Shown here: piece by piece, positions 12,507 to 13,323 of the stretch
Layout of the letters: each line of letters begins with the position of its first letter
Numbering within the stretch: position 1 is the stretch's first letter
Origin: an uncultured Moraxellaceae bacterium
GTDB taxonomy: Bacteria > Pseudomonadota > Gammaproteobacteria > Pseudomonadales > Moraxellaceae
Direction of reading: 5' to 3'
Length of the DNA stretch: 13,323 bases
Assembly (NCBI GenBank): GCA_937928295.1
Contig: CALEYY010000351.1
Coordinates: forward strand, 1 to 13,323
The notes under the pieces: generated by a model
The model's database searches: none
Told to the model about the DNA's origin: nothing
Seen by the model: only the letters and a program-made list of their open reading frames with translations
Program-made: the position numbers and the translations under genes

Positions 12507-13323
12507 CTACTCCCCTTTCTGTGACGAGCTGGCCTGTGACGCGCCCGCTTCTGCAACGACCGGAATCAAGGTCATGCGCATATCATCGCCAATTTGGCGA
12601 CAGTCTTGTAGCTGCCAGCGCTGCTGTTGCGCCATCTGCGCCAGCGGCCAGTCAATCAGGGGCCGCGCCGATGAGCCGAGCATGGTCGGCGCCTGATACA
12701 ACAGCCATTCATCCACCACGCCGGCTTGCAGGAACGCCGCATTGAGCATGGCCCCCGCCTCCAGCAGCACTTCATTGCATTGCCGCCGCGCCAGTTCGCG
12801 CATCACCGCACGCGGGCACAGGCGACCATGCGCGCCGGTGGCCACGGCCTTCACTTCCGCGCCGGCCCGTTGCAACAGCTGCACGCGCTGACCGCCAGCG
12901 CTGAGGCTGTCGGCGCGTGTCAGCACCAGCGTCTCGCCCGGCTCTTTCAGCATCTGCGCCTGCGCAGGCAAGCGCAAGTTCGAGTCCAGTACCACCCGCA
13001 GCGGTTGGCGCGCGGCCTGATCCTCGCGCGGATGAGCGTCCGCCGGCAAACGCACGCTCAGCCGCGAATCATCCGCCAGCACCGAGCCTATCCCGGTGAT
13101 GATGGCACTGCTGCGCGCCCGCCAGCATTGGACATCCGCTCGCGCAGCGGCACCGGTAATCCATTGCGACTCGCCCGATGCCATCGCAGTGCGGCCATCG
13201 AGACTGCTCGCCGTCTTCATGCGCAGCCAGGGCAGACCACCGGTGATGCGGCGCAAAAAGCCGACATTCAGCGCCGTGGCCTGAGCCTGCAGCAACCCTG
13301 TTTCGACCGTGATACCGGCCGCG
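12507..13323 (-). CDS. ribD: Riboflavin biosynthesis protein RibD, C-terminal reductase part (partial)
   Basis: RibD deaminates and then reduces the pyrimidine intermediate made by RibA. The window holds the last 271 residues or so: the very end of the deaminase domain (GITVETGLL, then ALNVGFLRR) and the whole NADPH-dependent reductase domain. The latter has KTASSLDGRTAMASGESQWITG, GIGSVLADDSRLSVR, RVVLDSNLRLP, and a late VLLEAGAMLNAAFLQAGVVDEWLLY stretch matching the family's EGG-x-L-N-x-x-L segment, though here with EAG. The N-terminal deaminase with its zinc motif lies beyond the right edge. It ends in TAG three bases before the ribE start. Confidence 0.97.
   Translation of the reverse strand, partial: AAGITVETGLLQAQATALNVGFLRRITGGLPWLRMKTASSLDGRTAMASGESQWITGAAARADVQCWRARSSAIITGIGSVLADDSRLSVRLPADAHPREDQAARQPLRVVLDSNLRLPAQAQMLKEPGETLVLTRADSLSAGGQRVQLLQRAGAEVKAVATGAHGRLCPRAVMRELARRQCNEVLLEAGAMLNAAFLQAGVVDEWLLYQAPTMLGSSARPLIDWPLAQMAQQQRWQLQDCRQIGDDMRMTLIPVVAEAGASQASSSQKGE

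Overview
The window is about 13.3 kb of GC-rich, gene-dense bacterial DNA with no RNA genes, IS elements or CRISPR. The housekeeping gene order, the RibBX-type ribB and the AdeT-like periplasmic protein suggest a gammaproteobacterium, perhaps of the Pseudomonadales/Moraxellaceae or Nevskiales type. That placement is inference from memory of gene order.

Right half (8287-13323, all minus strand): a compact riboflavin/thiamine run reading leftwards. It holds ribD (cut by the window edge), ribE (riboflavin synthase), a small exported four-cysteine protein that I cannot name, ribBX (DHBP synthase with a decayed GTP cyclohydrolase II domain), ribH, nusB and thiL. Gaps are 3-80 bp and ribE overlaps the small gene, so this looks like one transcription unit. 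Far left (1-1969): the 3' end of dxs (plus strand) converges on ribA (true GTP cyclohydrolase II) and pgpA (both minus). ribD-ribE-ribB-ribH-nusB-thiL-pgpA-ribA near dxs is an order I know from pseudomonads, so the two ends of this window look like one ancestral cluster.

Middle (about 1970-8286): the thiL-pgpA junction is interrupted by a 6.3-kb accessory block. An AraC-family regulator (minus) is divergent from a likely five-gene plus-strand operon: SDR dehydrogenase, ferritin-like diiron protein, Baeyer-Villiger-type flavin monooxygenase, an unrecognised helical protein whose start overlaps the monooxygenase stop, and an AdeT1/2-like exported solute-binding protein. The 111-bp divergent gap holds a direct repeat that is a candidate operator.

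How the genes may work together: the rib genes supply FMN/FAD. RibBX and RibA split the two entry reactions (RibB from ribulose-5-phosphate, RibA from GTP). The accessory operon encodes a set of redox enzymes that could oxidise a lipophilic substrate, for example hydroxylation or desaturation by the diiron protein, alcohol to ketone by the SDR, and ketone to ester by the flavoprotein. The layout recalls the mycobacterial virS-mymA locus. The substrate cannot be read from the sequence. This block is the most interesting part of the window.
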